The notes under the pieces were generated by a model that had not been told where the DNA came from, made no database searches, and saw only the letters and a program-made list of their open reading frames with translations. From IMG/VR virus record IMGVR_UViG_3300006754_000009, positions 25,264 through 89,263 of that record: a DNA stretch of 64,000 bases; one strand, 5' to 3'. Source of the DNA: a virus. Shown here one piece after another: positions 20,401 through 29,900 of this stretch (positions are counted from its first letter, which is position 1; every line of letters starts with the position of its first letter). The position numbers were made by a program, and so were the translations under genes.

Positions 20401-22399
20401 GTGTAGTTGTGTGTTTAACAATACGCTAACAACATATTTAGGACCACCATTCAATTACTTAACTCAAACTGCATGTGAAAGTGACCTTACCACGTGTTGT
20501 TCAGGTACTACATCCATGAACTATCTGTGTAGAGATTTCGATTGTCAATGTGTACAGGACCCTCTTGGGACTTTCCCAAGTTTAATAGATTGTTTAAATG
20601 ACCAATCAGAATGTTGTTGGACAGGTACTACTACCACTTACGATTGTATACAAGGTAATAATCAACAGTGTCACTGTGTTACAGTAACATCACCTGCGGT
20701 AGGTCAATACCCGACAATAGGTGACTGTTTAAGTGACCAAACAGAATGTTGTTACACAGGAATGTCAGGGACTGTTATGTATGACTGTGACCAAACATTA
20801 GGAGCATGTAACTGTGTAGCCGTCATGCCTCCAGGAACATGGGGACCTTTCCCGACCATGCATGACTGTCAAACGAGTCATACATGTTGTTATACCGGAA
20901 ATACTGGTACTACTGGATTTCTGTGTAGACAGAGTATAGTAACTCATGGTGGACCTGGCGGTGTAATAACCCACTCTCTTCAATGCATATGTGAACCAAC
21001 TAATACCAGTCCTGTTTACGCAACTCTGGGAGATTGTCTGAATGACCCCACGGATTGTTGTTGGACAGGTACTACCGCAGGACTGTGCATAGATTGTCAG
21101 GATACCTATATGCTTGAATTCCAACCCTTGGATGGTACATATTCTCCATATGGTCAATATATGTCATCAGCAATTGGTACTTTTGATAATACAGCTACAG
21201 GACAAGGAAATGCTTCACCAGAAGTGTGGGGTTTAAATCTATTATGGGGTAGTAATCAAATTGTCTTAAGTCCAATTGACCAATGTTGTTATATCTTTGT
21301 AGGTGATTCGGACCCTACTCACGCTTATTACGCTTTTGACCCAGCAGTCTGTTATCAGAATTGGTTACTTGGATTAGCGTGTGATGGAAGTAGTTCAGCA
21401 AACCCTACACAAGTTTGGACTCACCAACAACCATCACAGATTTGGGTACCATGTGACCCTCACTGTTCAGCCCACAACATGCCAACCTACGACTGTAACC
21501 AATTTTTCCAGTGTGTATCCCCAATAGGTGGTGGTGGTTTTTATACCGGACCTACAGCATATAATGATTGTTTATTGGGTTGTAACCCACCAGGATGTGA
21601 TGATTGTAGTTCAGTATTAAATAGTTTTATGGTCCCAGGAGCACCAGTTTCATTTTTAGGTACGTGGCAACCAACTGTTGTATATACTGATAATGAATGT
21701 GTGGTAGACCCAGACGATTTATGTTGTTATTGTTGTGTAGTAATAGACGACAGCATATGGAGTCCTGGAGACGCACTGAGTTGTAAAGATTTCCACCAAC
21801 CATCAGCGTATATAAATGTTGCCATGGCTGGGGGTGGTGGATGGATGAGCTGTGGATACACCCAAATTGGTGACCCGTGTTATGGTACAGGGGATTGTGA
21901 TGGGTGTTATACTACTTTAGCAAGTGCATTAGGCACAACACCTATAACCTTTACTCCGTGGCCTGGTAATAGTGGTAGTTTTAATTATTTGTTTGGTGGT
22001 TGTGTTACAGACCCAGTTGATGGTTGTTGTTATTGTTGTGTTGATGACAACGCGATAGCACCACCACCGGCAAACGCAAGAATGGCAACGCCAATGTCAT
22101 CTTCCTTCCCTTGTGCCATTATAAATGGTACTTTCACACCTGGATTTAATGGACATTGGGAGTCCTGTTTAGTAGACCAAAGTGGTAATATGTGTACCCC
22201 AGCAATTGTTTATGGTTGTACGGATTGTGGTACTATATGGGAAAACGACCCCATACTGAATCCTGGTGGTCTTATGTGTTGGGAAATTACACAGGGTAGT
22301 GTACTCAACCCTTTGAATTTTCCTAACCCAACCGTGATTGCTGGAGCAACTAACTTCTATGTTGGTGCAAATGCTGATAATGGTGGTTGTACTTATTAA
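14489..22399 (+). CDS. Giant cysteine-rich virion protein, probable adhesin
   Basis: A 2636-residue single frame with about 215 cysteines by manual count, many in CC pairs. The first 480 residues are less Cys-rich and hold a PKD-like strand pair ('YTIDWGDGNSTT', near residue 226). From about residue 485 there are modules resembling carbohydrate-binding family 5/12: 'WSPYTDYMVGDIVFD...CCCFMA' and 'NGYSYSVGDFVFGQEGNCYQA', with degenerate copies near 1690-1770, 2230-2330 and 2380-2560. Between them run loose Cys repeats of type 'WxCxxxxC...PG.YxSLxDCxxxC', tightest at residues 1926-2199. There is no signal peptide or membrane segment. It sits among tail genes, so a host-surface-binding fibre or spike is the likely role; this is inference. 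Confidence 0.75.
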   Translation: MERLNFRVKRTNPDMYSSLPCSGGTNYWPINYSIDCSGMSMYNATASQLMNALNGDITTFPEDLRQCSLTNPCVILWDLNYSVSTGHCTNIGNYAYKAFYGFNVHDSAPTQVVTGETYDYVITLFESLYVDFSKPINTTSDYTLSYIIGPCHCDPGLEENLNNLTLLLSQDFNDIGHYSIWDGNIFQKETFSNFVFTASTFVVVPGDTIQIWNTTDFSYYKEVQELPYTIDWGDGNSTTLNFSVGGAITAENTYPPGPPMEYRITITQDSPWGPTSVSQVITAPNYSYPQLVATNQIPANSALTINPSGVTVGTGYTSGPSGVFGQSNYIPWDTGTHIDEYSGMTQFPNCFEVTGVTTSMLGIFQTYTTLNSPNLPPGYVIGTIVPIGGDIINPITNNIETGMYGQINWADPIYTGYTISSANNATPIHFYDFPNGITLYVAESCGLDALAFGAYDCFKCTVEDCEYCETKDEYIDRITGIWTPITFNTQRGVWSPYTDYMVGDIVFDTTYNTCCCFMAVADIFQTGLTQSLWSGTPPSETLQGVWYQNSLPIAHIWEACSPECVNCPPGTTLPCDDTTFPHVNSPVAPSPNVGKAGLFQNGYSYSVGDFVFGQEGNCYQALSATSGNYPPTAFTSTTYWEYVGCSTWICPQDLNNIPVLSCELVPGTGITTSTNVIQGHQYYGGCLDDFDDGECYADRWLCPGQYGCTGCTQIDSTHSLYTSYDPMNPLAGPVFANSIDCEGWCNPPAYSCTTQQSANPNACCTLFSCAEDDANMTPGVYTSLVTTVVALVPPVLPNGLNMNEWLAINESFYFTGPPTNFNLPNVCNSGTNGVTPTSYAWSTSACCNYEGFDYECCTGCVPVTFGGAYNDLAACQTDPNNNGGATQPCGWTCETINQPCIPCYDCFCGYAGYGFTQAGYSACTADCQVIESAWICDCTNSMTPCTYVTPAPGPVDNVVIFSGNVAGSILCNQLCPCDAGWDCFIDVTTGQPTYCQDGVSGYYMAQNDLGFSNPNPNFTGYSDFTACCEATDCCFADCDITAAPGTEPGNQVAFPGGNWPCYYIPQFQPPQPGLNCDPTGPPNWGLPYCNMLECTSALALNPLPPPAPAYICDVPTVDDCYCACDDYMTNIGQGGTVLTSQGQYVIMGNYTLHDIVYHWDADSPLCCYVCMCPSLMGSADCITTFDCSCFIPDDGPSTGGVPNCWEPCGATPGTAPTGCDPCGIVQSNTWECTTSGCSMSSCIHNPGLTQESQNCYTGNTCEGHCRASCYCENATTDTTNCVVLQDWMNNTNTGIFFGGYPTWPPVPPGATHPVYPMASLDNCLAMLSVMDCCPGGSADTWYCDWTSNCETVAGNAGLGCVIIPAGTPGYPGPFTSLDDCEDWCTWECGCPPNGLGTCVFNALSTAAVTAGSAYDCWLMNGGDCDCCAPPDEWWCDTYGAANGDYTTAVPASACRPGSYYGGASVLHQQGAIGQLAGGPSDPANTYFDAQVTNNFTGIGFPDQLSCEQQCRFCCDCPSPPGTAHCNDVDWGIATCTCTQIPSELTPFFCEQQTTLTPLGFPCVPSATTEWWCIDIVGCQPYLSSSPPSSFISGPHIDLITCQSVCSWACGDCINDCFCTFQASQYCVPNYTTEALCQTAVASVIVYAGANSCCECYECFSTGSISYTYFDDTLNSWQIGSVTVSPFTGPAPMWNMGTNYSIGDVVMFIYDGTPCCYVAVDDDPSNFWTIDPYTYYTYYQNDLNTTNPVWPGPAGPGTNANNSGTLVWITCNPNCVTVPSITYDCIPGVTTPSPGDCSNMTLIPGGLIGAFSAIFWLCDPVNGVPPATPFSDYYYENLSWTGLGSPCLDSNGHALAYPITMTFPVCINDSVFEAAYMPMVSHSKQEWVDHLVNAGLAANVGMDWWALRALLTAVCGQSNMIVSSDHCECPTTSCTCVPVTGPGGQYPDSPSCNQALLSDPCCGYWECIPGAMCSCVFNNTLTTYLGPPFNYLTQTACESDLTTCCSGTTSMNYLCRDFDCQCVQDPLGTFPSLIDCLNDQSECCWTGTTTTYDCIQGNNQQCHCVTVTSPAVGQYPTIGDCLSDQTECCYTGMSGTVMYDCDQTLGACNCVAVMPPGTWGPFPTMHDCQTSHTCCYTGNTGTTGFLCRQSIVTHGGPGGVITHSLQCICEPTNTSPVYATLGDCLNDPTDCCWTGTTAGLCIDCQDTYMLEFQPLDGTYSPYGQYMSSAIGTFDNTATGQGNASPEVWGLNLLWGSNQIVLSPIDQCCYIFVGDSDPTHAYYAFDPAVCYQNWLLGLACDGSSSANPTQVWTHQQPSQIWVPCDPHCSAHNMPTYDCNQFFQCVSPIGGGGFYTGPTAYNDCLLGCNPPGCDDCSSVLNSFMVPGAPVSFLGTWQPTVVYTDNECVVDPDDLCCYCCVVIDDSIWSPGDALSCKDFHQPSAYINVAMAGGGGWMSCGYTQIGDPCYGTGDCDGCYTTLASALGTTPITFTPWPGNSGSFNYLFGGCVTDPVDGCCYCCVDDNAIAPPPANARMATPMSSSFPCAIINGTFTPGFNGHWESCLVDQSGNMCTPAIVYGCTDCGTIWENDPILNPGGLMCWEITQGSVLNPLNFPNPTVIAGATNFYVGANADNGGCTY
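20266..21085 (+). repeat. Tandem Cys-rich protein repeats within the giant virion protein
   Basis: Six consecutive units of roughly 40-50 codons (residues about 1926-2199). Each has the order CxCV, a Pro/Gly stretch, 'G.YPT..DCL.D..ECC.TG', then 'YDC' or 'YLC'. Clear examples are 'QYPTIGDCLSDQTECCYTG', 'TFPSLIDCLNDQSECCWTG' and 'YATLGDCLNDPTDCCWTG'. Repeats are diverged at DNA level, so they are old or under diversifying pressure rather than a fresh duplication. Confidence 0.8.
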
Positions 22400-22450
22400 T
22401 GCTACACTATGAGTAATAACAATTTAAATAAATATAAATTAGTAGTTAGA

Positions 22451-22457
22451 TATTTAT
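22451..22457 (+). promoter_or_regulatory. TATTTAT element downstream of the giant gene
   Basis: GATATTTATAATAAAA, ending 12 bases before the ATG at 22470, in a 70-bp gap. Nearly the same text occurs before 55977. Confidence 0.4.
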
Positions 22458-22469
22458 AATAAAATAAAG

Positions 22470-22691
22470 ATGAGTTTAGGTATAGTAAAATATAGTGGGT
22501 GTATCCCACCTCTAACAAAAGAAGAGGTATTAATGAATGTATGTGAAAGACCAGAAACTAGGTCAAATATATTTATTGAGAGAGGGAAAATATCAGTTTT
22601 TGAAAGACCCCAAAGACTAGATTTAACACCCAATATGGGAGAATTAGTTACACATGGTTATGGGTTCTATAAAATAGCAAAAGAATATTAA
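22470..22691 (+). CDS. Small virion-region protein, unknown
   Basis: A 73-residue protein beginning 'SLGIVKYSGCIPPLTKEEVL' and containing 'NIFIERGKISVFERPQRL'. It has two Cys and balanced charge, and lacks membrane segments. It lies three bases before the next structural gene and follows a TATTTAT element, so it appears to be the first gene of a transcript covering the distal tail genes. It may be a small connector or chaperone; I do not recognise it. Confidence 0.65.
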   Translation: MSLGIVKYSGCIPPLTKEEVLMNVCERPETRSNIFIERGKISVFERPQRLDLTPNMGELVTHGYGFYKIAKEY

Positions 22692-22694
22692 TAA

Positions 22695-23612
22695 ATGGCA
22701 TTAGGAGCATACGGAATAAAAAGACCAGCAGATGTACGTCCGGAAGACGCACAAGTTATAGTACATTTTCAACCAGATAGAAGTGCAGCTAGCAATTATG
22801 TTATCACTCAGCTACCATCCAGTCAAGTATTAGCTCCACATGTTCACAATACTAGTACCGGTGGTAACCCTAACGAAGTACTAGGGGGGTTATATGATTT
22901 AAAACTACCTTCAGCTGTATTTAGTCAAAAAGGTATATATACAGTATATATTAGACCAATTGAAATAAGAACTAATATTATAGATTGTGGTATTTTATCA
23001 TCGTTACCTAACGTAAAAGGTTTAGTATTCGATTTAAATTCAGTGCCACTACAATTTAGAGACAGGTTTAGACCTTCTGAATTAGTAGGATATAGAATAG
23101 AATATTTAGAATTAGATGGGTCAAAAAAGAGTAATTTCTTTAGGCTTGTAACATCTAATTTTTATTGTCAACCTGTAGCAGCAAAATTAACCAACCCAAA
23201 TCAAGTATCACCACGATATGTGTATACCAACAATAAAACTAATTTAGTTTTTTGTACACTAACACCAACAAGTGCACCATCAAATAATCCAAACGCTATT
23301 CCATTCATTGGTCAAGCAGGACAACAAGTAATAATAACTAACACCTTCTTTAACCCAATGGTGTTAGATGTCGAGATGGTAGACCACGACTTTGACACGT
23401 TAGCAATTGCATTATACGGTAATCAAGCAAAATCTATAGATACTGGTATATACACCTTATATGATTTAAGTGGGTTAAATAACATATATCAACAATATGA
23501 CTTATATGAAGTAAGAGACGCATTTAATGACCAATTATTTGAGGTTAGACAAAATAGAGGTAACAATATCGATTTTAGTCAATCATTTAATAATATAATA
23601 ACTAACCAATAA
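22695..23612 (+). CDS. Virion structural protein, unknown family
   Basis: A 305-residue protein starting 'ALGAYGIKRPADVRPEDAQV'. The body is beta-rich, with 'HFQPDRSAASNYVITQLPSS', 'YTVYIRPIEIRTNIIDCG', a region on switching of strand and loop around 'DGSKKSNFFRLVTSNFYCQP', and a C-terminal 'DLYEVRDAFNDQLFEVRQNR'. Composition and context (between tail genes, 3-4 bp gaps) support a baseplate or tail component. No catalytic motif. Confidence 0.65.
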   Translation: MALGAYGIKRPADVRPEDAQVIVHFQPDRSAASNYVITQLPSSQVLAPHVHNTSTGGNPNEVLGGLYDLKLPSAVFSQKGIYTVYIRPIEIRTNIIDCGILSSLPNVKGLVFDLNSVPLQFRDRFRPSELVGYRIEYLELDGSKKSNFFRLVTSNFYCQPVAAKLTNPNQVSPRYVYTNNKTNLVFCTLTPTSAPSNNPNAIPFIGQAGQQVIITNTFFNPMVLDVEMVDHDFDTLAIALYGNQAKSIDTGIYTLYDLSGLNNIYQQYDLYEVRDAFNDQLFEVRQNRGNNIDFSQSFNNIITNQ

Positions 23613-23616
23613 TACA

Positions 23617-26600
23617 ATGCCTAGTAATAGATTTAGATATCCTCCATCCCCACCCAATGGTTTGGGAACGTTCAGTGATAACTTAGTAGGCAATCAGATT
23701 ACTGATGGGTCATCACAAATGACTTTAGGTAATTTTTCTACCCCACAAAATTATTCTAGACAAAGTAGTAGTGTTTACAATCTAGATAGTTTTTCCGCTC
23801 CTATAACTTTAGAATCTTTAAATATAACGGACCTTGAATTAGCTCAATCATTAAGTAGTAATCAACTACAAGTATATATTAATAATGATACTACTGAGTT
23901 AACTAATTTTGTATTATACGGCTCCTTAAACAAAAGATTAAAAGTAGCTACTCAGAATATAATAAATTTTTTTCCAGGAGCACTTTTTATAGATGGAATA
24001 GACCCAAACTACAACACAGGAAATACTACCGCTTATAATATTGTTTATGATAGTGGTAGAAATCAGACCACTTTTAAGGTTAATGTAAACTATATATCGA
24101 ACCCATTTAGTATAGAGTTTACAACTAATGGTGACATTATAACCACCAATTTAAATAAAGAACAAATAATAAATAATTTAGAGTCATTTGGTTATAGTAG
24201 TGATACTATAGTAAATGTAGCTGATGGTACCGTATCCCAGTTAAGAAATTTTACTAAAGAATATAATAACTATTGTTTAACTTTTAGTGGGAGTATTACT
24301 GACAAAGAATATAAAGTTTTAAAATTTAAACCACAAACTACAACCATTAATTATATAGAATTAACGGTCAAAGGAGCTCCATTCGGAACCGGTAGCACTA
24401 CCACAACACAGTACTACTTAAAACCCAACAAACAGGAATCAGAAAAAGTATTTAAAAAATTTGATAATATAGAATCATTTTTAGTAAATAGAGACTGTAC
24501 TCCTATCTATACAGCACACTTTAAACTAATAAAAGAGACAGACCAAGGAGTAACATATTTTAATAACGAATATATTACATGGATACGTCAAGATGCAGTA
24601 AATATAGATATTACCACTAGTAATTACACTAACTATTTAACTAAATTAGCTTCTATAGGGGACGAACTAGACCAACAAAAAACCAATCTAATTTCTCGAT
24701 TTTTAACAGCTCCAATACTAAAAGAATTCGATACTACGGACCAAAAAGTAGAAAAAACATTACAAATTTACGGAAGAAGCTTTGATGATGTAAAAACATT
24801 TGTAGACGGCATAGCTTATATGACTAACGTTACCTATGACGGTAAAAACAACATACCCAATAAATTAATTAAGAATTTTGCTCAGACATTAGGGTGGACA
24901 ACACCAACAACCTTAGATAACACCACATTTTTGGATAGCGTATTAGGAGTATCCAACCCCACCTACTCAGGAACTAGTGTAGGTAAAACACCAGCAGAGT
25001 TAGATGTAGAATTATATAGAAGAATTTTAATGAATACGGCTTACCTATTTAAATCTAAGGGTACCAGAAAATCTATAGAGTTTTTATTGTCCTTAATAGG
25101 AGCTCCTCCAGCATTAGTAGAATTTAACGAATATATTGTACTAGCTGACTCTAAACTTAGATTACAACAACCCCTACAATATAGATATGGGGGGCCCGAA
25201 GAATGGAGTGCCTCCACAGGTACCACTAATTGGAATAATATTGGAAACCACACAGGTACGGGATGGGTGTCACCAAATTACTATAGACCACCCAATAGAT
25301 TTGAAAATAGATGGTCTCAAATATCCGGAGGGACATACGACACCACCACCATAAAATTTAGTCATATATTATTTAATTTAGGTGTACAACCAGCATTTTA
25401 TTTGTCTACTGGTACTACATCACACCCATTTATTAGGTACACACCCCAAAATACACAAGGAGACTACCCAGTAGATAAAGACGGATACCCAACCAAACCA
25501 AGAGTAACTAATAATTATTTTTTCCAGAGAGGTGCTGGGTGGTTCGAAAGAAATGAAGAACATAAATCTGAACTAATAATAGATGAAAAAACTTCTGTTC
25601 TCTCCGGATGTACCCCCCAGATAAATAATATATTTGGGCCGTTCACATGGGGTGGTTTCTGGACTATGGGACAATACTCTAATGACTTAAAATGTCCTTA
25701 TCTAGATAGATTTAGAAGATTTCCTCATATGCCTTTTGGTTTTGGATTAACCAGAATAATTGATGATAAAAAATCATGGCCTTATTTAGAACCAGGAAGA
25801 CATCTAAGGGATTTTACTTTTAAAAATAGAGACGCGTACTACCATACATATAATGAAAAATTAGTTCTAAACGTAAAAAATATAGAGTTAAATTTAAATA
25901 TAGGACAAGGATTGAGTTATGATATATGGAGACAATCTGCTGAAAGTAATTGTTTCTTTAGTGGAGGTTCATTACCCTCACCTTACCCTAATTCAGGAGG
26001 AACTTGGGACTCCACAAACCCGCAATGGAACGCAAAAATACATGACTTTAAAACCTTCCATAGATATTTCTGGAGAAATTTTATAGATGTAAAAAATAGA
26101 ATGACCATAAGTGACGGAAAAACAGGAGGATACCCAACACTACAACAGATGTATCTAGATTATTTAAGAAATACATGTGGGGATAGTAATAAATACACAT
26201 ATACTAAAATGTTAGACTACGCTCAGTCAATGGGCGATTATTGGGTACGTATAATAGAACAAATGATGCCCGCTACAACTTTATGGACTAGTGGTGTAAA
26301 AATACAAAATTCAGTATTCCATAGAGATAAGTTTGTGTACAGGTGTTATAATATGACAGGAACTACCATAGTTAGTGCATTAACAGGCACATTTACTGTT
26401 AATCCAACAGGATATACTTCATATCCAGCCCCACAATTTCAGATGAGAATGCAAAATGTTTCACCACCGATAACCCCAACTACCGGTACAACATACTATC
26501 ATAATATAATAAACGGGTCCACCCCAACCCCTATTTCTACCTATTCGACATCTTACAATATAGATAACCGAGGAGACAGATTTGGCAGTGAGATAGTAAG

Positions 26601-26904
26601 TGAAGTAACTAATATATTAGCTAATAAATTTCTCACTAATAAACGAGAATATAGAGAGAAGGCAATATTTACAAAACAAGGTAGTGTAAATAATCTTTTA
26701 TGTGTGTACGGATTAAAAGAATTTGGTGATGATGATATAAATTGGATAAAAAATTATGATTTAAATATTGAGGGTGACAACCCAATAACACCTACCGGTG
26801 GAGTTACAACACCAACAGTCCCTAATACACCAACTAGAGGAAGGGGTACATTAGGTGTGAGAGCAAGAACACCGATAACAAGTAGTAGAGGAATGTCGTA
26901 TTAA
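23617..26904 (+). CDS. Large tail/baseplate protein with P2 gpI-like region
   Basis: A 1095-residue protein. Residues about 338-500 are helical and resemble the tail-protein-I/wedge family: 'LISRFLTAPILKEFDTTDQ', 'IKNFAQTLGWTTPTTLD', 'RRILMNTAYLFKSKGTRKS' followed by 'IEFLLSLIGAPPALVEF'. In P2 gpI and T4-like wedge proteins such a helix marks the part that joins the wedge core. The flanking N- and C-terminal parts are beta-rich and Tyr/Asn/Thr-rich with no known motif. The C-terminus is Pro/Thr/Arg-rich ('TPTRGRGTLGVRARTP'), possibly flexible. A role linking baseplate and fibres is inference. Confidence 0.65.
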   Translation: MPSNRFRYPPSPPNGLGTFSDNLVGNQITDGSSQMTLGNFSTPQNYSRQSSSVYNLDSFSAPITLESLNITDLELAQSLSSNQLQVYINNDTTELTNFVLYGSLNKRLKVATQNIINFFPGALFIDGIDPNYNTGNTTAYNIVYDSGRNQTTFKVNVNYISNPFSIEFTTNGDIITTNLNKEQIINNLESFGYSSDTIVNVADGTVSQLRNFTKEYNNYCLTFSGSITDKEYKVLKFKPQTTTINYIELTVKGAPFGTGSTTTTQYYLKPNKQESEKVFKKFDNIESFLVNRDCTPIYTAHFKLIKETDQGVTYFNNEYITWIRQDAVNIDITTSNYTNYLTKLASIGDELDQQKTNLISRFLTAPILKEFDTTDQKVEKTLQIYGRSFDDVKTFVDGIAYMTNVTYDGKNNIPNKLIKNFAQTLGWTTPTTLDNTTFLDSVLGVSNPTYSGTSVGKTPAELDVELYRRILMNTAYLFKSKGTRKSIEFLLSLIGAPPALVEFNEYIVLADSKLRLQQPLQYRYGGPEEWSASTGTTNWNNIGNHTGTGWVSPNYYRPPNRFENRWSQISGGTYDTTTIKFSHILFNLGVQPAFYLSTGTTSHPFIRYTPQNTQGDYPVDKDGYPTKPRVTNNYFFQRGAGWFERNEEHKSELIIDEKTSVLSGCTPQINNIFGPFTWGGFWTMGQYSNDLKCPYLDRFRRFPHMPFGFGLTRIIDDKKSWPYLEPGRHLRDFTFKNRDAYYHTYNEKLVLNVKNIELNLNIGQGLSYDIWRQSAESNCFFSGGSLPSPYPNSGGTWDSTNPQWNAKIHDFKTFHRYFWRNFIDVKNRMTISDGKTGGYPTLQQMYLDYLRNTCGDSNKYTYTKMLDYAQSMGDYWVRIIEQMMPATTLWTSGVKIQNSVFHRDKFVYRCYNMTGTTIVSALTGTFTVNPTGYTSYPAPQFQMRMQNVSPPITPTTGTTYYHNIINGSTPTPISTYSTSYNIDNRGDRFGSEIVSEVTNILANKFLTNKREYREKAIFTKQGSVNNLLCVYGLKEFGDDDINWIKNYDLNIEGDNPITPTGGVTTPTVPNTPTRGRGTLGVRARTPITSSRGMSY

Positions 26905-26913
26905 TTAAGTATT

Positions 26914-29900
26914 ATGCCATATAAAATATATAAGAGTAGAATAGATTTAAGAGTTTTATCAGATAAGATAAAATTTGTATTTTATGTTTCAGGTGATGAA
27001 AATATACCACATAAGCGCAACAAGTCTTATAATAAGACTAAAGCATTTACTTTCATTTATGATACAAATAGAGCGGTAGAGGTAGTAACTTATAGTGATA
27101 ATACAGCTGAAAGAGTTTTTCTTAAATTTCCAGCAAGCAATATAGACATAAAAAATAATAGTGATATGGTTAGTTTTACCACAACCAACCTAGTACTAGA
27201 GGTTTTTAGAAATAAACAAGGTGTATTTGGGTTTGAGGAAGTTAAAGGTGGTGGTTGGGGTGCTTTTCTATCCCACCAAAACTATTTCGACGTAAGTACT
27301 GGTTATGGTACTAAAACAGGAAGTGGAGCCCTAAGAAATCTAGGAAGAGGTAACGGGGGCAAATCCCACACAATACAAATGCTAATACCAGGTATCAGAG
27401 TGAATAAAAAAATAATGAATAATATATCTTTTGACTTAGATATTCTTATAGAATCACAAAATCAATATATAAATACATTAGGGTTTAAATTAACAAAAGA
27501 TAATACTATTACTATTGAAAATGGTTTATTGGATATAAAATCTCCTCGACAAGTAATAAACCAAACAAAGGAATTAGAATTAGATACCACCTACCTGTCA
27601 TTATCACCAAAAGACTTAGCGTCAAGAAAAGTTTTACATGATTATAAGAAACAACTTATTAAATATAATGCAGATGTAGAAGGGTTACATTTAATTTCTA
27701 GTAAGGTTTACGCGGTAGAAAATAATATAGTTCCCGATGTTAACTTAGATAATGTAAATTTAACACCTTTGAATACAATACAGATACCCTATAATGTTTC
27801 CAGGGTAGTGTTTGACAATAATATTTCCGCAACTAGAAAATATTTTAAAGAAGGAAAAGAAATATATCAGTTAGATTGGGCACAAGAACTATTTAACAAT
27901 AACTTAGTAACTAAAGCAAATAAATGTTACTCCCTCAAGTTCTCAACGGAAGAACAATTAGTAGCCTTTGCAGAAAAATTAAAAAATCAGCAGATAGGTA
28001 ATATAGAAACCTATCCAGTAGTAAACCCAAATGGAACTGTTACAAATGTTATAAGACCATATAGTGATATATCACAATGGGTAGAAAGAACCGTACTAGA
28101 CCAATTTAATGACATATCTTTTAGTTATAAGAGTAACGGACTTATTAGAAGTATATTAGTTTGTCCTAGAAAAAAGACACTGATTAATGATATAGAAGGT
28201 AAACAAAACAACCTATATACTAGTGGTGGTGAATTTACATATAGAGACGGAAAAAATTATATTGGTTCATATCATATACACCCTGAACATGGAATAATGG
28301 AAGGAGCGTATCATACAGAGGAATCTCACCAGAAGTTAATTAGATTATTTAACTACGCACCAATAAGTGGTGATAGTAAAACCGATTTTTTATTTACTAC
28401 TTATTCTAATACCACTAAAAGTTTATATTCCGGATTTACCACTACAACTACCGACAAATTCAAGAGTAATGACACCTACGATTTATTTCTAACAGGTTCA
28501 ACTTATTCAGGAAGCACCATAATACCCATAACTAATATAGAAACCAACCAAAAGTTACCATTAATAGATGATATAACCAAGGAATACAGACCATATATTT
28601 TTAATAAAGGGTATAGTCAGAACGGTGGAAATATTGTGTTAAATGAATCAAACCCAGATAACTACTTGACATATAGTGTTTCGGGTAACGGTATTTATAG
28701 GTTCACCTATAAAGCATATCTAGACATTAAATATACAGATACTAAATGGTGTAACTATCTTTCCCGTGCTTACCCTTCCTCGACTACAGGAACCTACCCA
28801 AGCACTAATTATGATATAAAAAGACTAATAAATACCTCCATAATTCAAGCGGGGGAAGGTGAGAGTGAGACTGCCATACTGGATACAAACTATAAATTCC
28901 ACCCGGGGTATAAATTTAAGTCCGCGGAGGAAAAAAGAGTAGACAACATACCCGATAATAGTGGGATATTAAATTTTAATTTTACTGTGAGGTTGAATAA
29001 ATTTAATTCAGGAAGTACAGCTTCTACTGTTATTAAAGAATTTAAAGTTTTAAGAAGTAAACTATATGGGACGGCAAACGACTACTTAACGTTACCCGTA
29101 ACTCAATTAGACAAAGCATCTAGTGGGAGTAATGTGTGTGTTTTAAGTGGGGTTTCATCATCGACGATATTCCACAAACAAATCCCCATCACTATAGATA
29201 CTGGGTTTATAAATTTAGTTAGTGGACAATCTCTAACCTTAACTTATGACACTAATTGGAGTGCGGACTCTAAAAGCAATTATTTTAGTGAATCTGGAAC
29301 AACCAATTTAAAAGTTAATTTAGGACACCAATTAGACGTAAGTGGTAACACTAAAAATGCACCATGGTTTAGGGGGGTTAAAGTAGGAAATGAATTCATA
29401 TATAAAAAATTATTTTTTGACGCGACACAGAAATCCAAAGCATTTACAATGGTTTCTTCAGGAGAAGAGAGAAAAGTAAAAACTGATGGTACCCTATACC
29501 TAACCGATAAAGAATGTGGAAACATAACCAGACCAGTAGTAAATAAAGAAACATTTAATAGATTAAGATTTTTAGACACCACCGGACCAAAGGATATGTT
29601 AATATGGGACCAAAGTGTTACCACACCCACTAATAATTGGCAAAAATTAATAGAAAATAATACCATCAAAGATTATATATTACCTAAATGTGAGGATACT
29701 TTCTGCCATCTTAGTGAAATGCATGAAGATGGAGTATTCTGCTTCAACCTACCAACGTATAATGATGAATATGGTGGGAAATGTGATTTTACTTTCCCAC
29801 AAATTAAACAATCCTATGTTATTCAAAACGTGTTTAAAAATATGTTTGGAAACCAGTTAACTCACTATATAGTTGTAACACCAGAATGTAATTTCTATAA

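Noticed and set aside
20798-21157. 119-residue minus-strand frame inside the giant gene
   Set aside because: Codon-biased shadow of the Cys-rich repeats; no start context or motif, and several similar antisense frames occur along the same gene for the same reason.
22408-22458. 16-codon frame starting ATGAGTAATAAC between the giant gene and 22470
   Set aside because: Too short, ends inside the TATTTAT element, and has no coding features beyond Asn/Lys-rich text expected from AT-rich DNA.
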